6,440 nucleotides of DNA. Source: Flavobacteriales bacterium UBA5871. GTDB taxonomy: Bacteria > Bacteroidota > Bacteroidia > Flavobacteriales_D > Crocinitomicaceae. Below are positions 6,078-6,440 of the stretch, piece after piece. The DNA lies in assembly GCA_002432085.1 (NCBI GenBank), contig DJFN01000192.1:10380-16819 (forward strand), given 5' to 3'. Positions within the stretch are counted from its first letter, which is position 1. Each line of letters opens with the position of its first letter. The notes below the pieces were generated by a model. That model was not told the DNA's origin. It made no database searches and saw nothing but the letters and a program-made list of their open reading frames with translations. Position numbers and translations under genes: made by a program.

Positions 6078-6440
6078 TTACAAGCTTCCCATTTTGAGCG
6101 CCAGATCAACCAAACGGTTGGAATAACCGGCTTCGTTATCGTACCAGCCAACGACTTTCACCATGTTTCCGATCACCGAAGTGAGCTCACTATCAAAGAT
6201 ACAGGAATTCGGATCACCGAGAATATCGACCGAGACGATCGGATCGCTGGTATAACGCACAATGGAATGCAGGTTACTTTCGCCCGCTTTTTTGAATGCC
6301 GCATTGATGGCTTCTACCGTCGGCGGATTTTTCACCACCATCGTAAGGTCGGTCAACGAGCCGTCCGGAACGGGAACACGCATGCCGCAGCCGCCGATAT
6401 GCCCTTCAAGCTCCGGGAAAATGCGCGATAATGCTTTCGC
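6078..6440 (-). CDS. gap: Type I glyceraldehyde-3-phosphate dehydrogenase, C-terminal third (partial at window edge)
   Basis: The reading frame stays open to the window edge and gives the last 120 residues of a protein that begins outside. It matches the C-terminal part of the GAPDH catalytic domain: AKALSRIFPELEGHIGG, then MRVPVPDGSLTDLT, YTSDPIVSVDI, SCIFDSELTS, and the closing VVGWYDNEAGYSNRLVDLA, whose YDNE/YSN residues include the conserved asparagine near the nicotinamide. The second Trp often seen in WYDNEWGYSNR is Ala here. The enzyme catalyses reversible phosphorylating oxidation of glyceraldehyde 3-phosphate in glycolysis and gluconeogenesis. The catalytic Cys and the Rossmann-fold residues that set NAD/NADP preference lie outside the window, so cofactor and paralogue type cannot be told. 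An internal ATG at 6383 is not the start, because clear family sequence continues upstream of it. The barrel-like gene follows after 3 bp. Confidence 0.95.
   Translation of the reverse strand, partial: AKALSRIFPELEGHIGGCGMRVPVPDGSLTDLTMVVKNPPTVEAINAAFKKAGESNLHSIVRYTSDPIVSVDILGDPNSCIFDSELTSVIGNMVKVVGWYDNEAGYSNRLVDLALKMGSL

Noticed and set aside
6078..6383. Treating gap as a 101-codon gene starting at the internal ATG
   Set aside because: The frame continues to the window edge with clear GAPDH sequence, so the gene is cut by the window and does not start there.

Overview
The window looks like ordinary chromosomal DNA from a Bacteroidota bacterium, most likely Flavobacteriales and possibly related to Crocinitomicaceae/Fluviicola. 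The main clues are a membrane protein joining a CCDC81-type HU domain to a SPOR domain, an outer-membrane protein resembling the Bacteroidota DUF5723 group, no obvious Shine-Dalgarno sequences at the starts, and one promoter-like site of the Bacteroidota TTG / TAnnTTTG type. The family placement is a guess from protein style. G+C is roughly half by eye.

Layout. Positions 1-132 hold no convincing gene, but carry a perfect 22-bp palindrome (11-32). Next come two tightly coupled plus-strand genes: ribD (133-1170), the bifunctional deaminase/reductase of riboflavin synthesis, and a DMT/EamA-type 10-helix transporter (1167-2030) that overlaps it by 4 bp. A 63-bp gap with a possible promoter precedes a metallo-beta-lactamase-fold hydrolase (2094-2954). 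After another 105-bp gap lies the HU-SPOR membrane protein (3060-4523).

On the opposite strand, converging on that gene, are the 3' third of a glyceraldehyde-3-phosphate dehydrogenase gene (6078-6440, cut by the window edge) and, 3 bp downstream of it, a secreted barrel-like protein (4623-6074). The junction of the two converging sets (about 4521-4630) is built from a degenerate 7-bp word, TTDGAAG, arranged as a long imperfect inverted repeat; the stop codon of the barrel-like gene lies inside it.

How the genes relate: ribD and the transporter are almost certainly one transcription unit. The hydrolase and the HU-SPOR gene may be read through from it or have their own promoters. The gap and barrel-like genes form a second unit running the other way. 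Most of the content is housekeeping. The least explained parts are the HU-SPOR architecture, the heptamer inverted repeat, the palindrome ahead of ribD, and the basic C-terminal tail of the barrel-like protein. I see no mobile element, CRISPR array, RNA gene or defence system.
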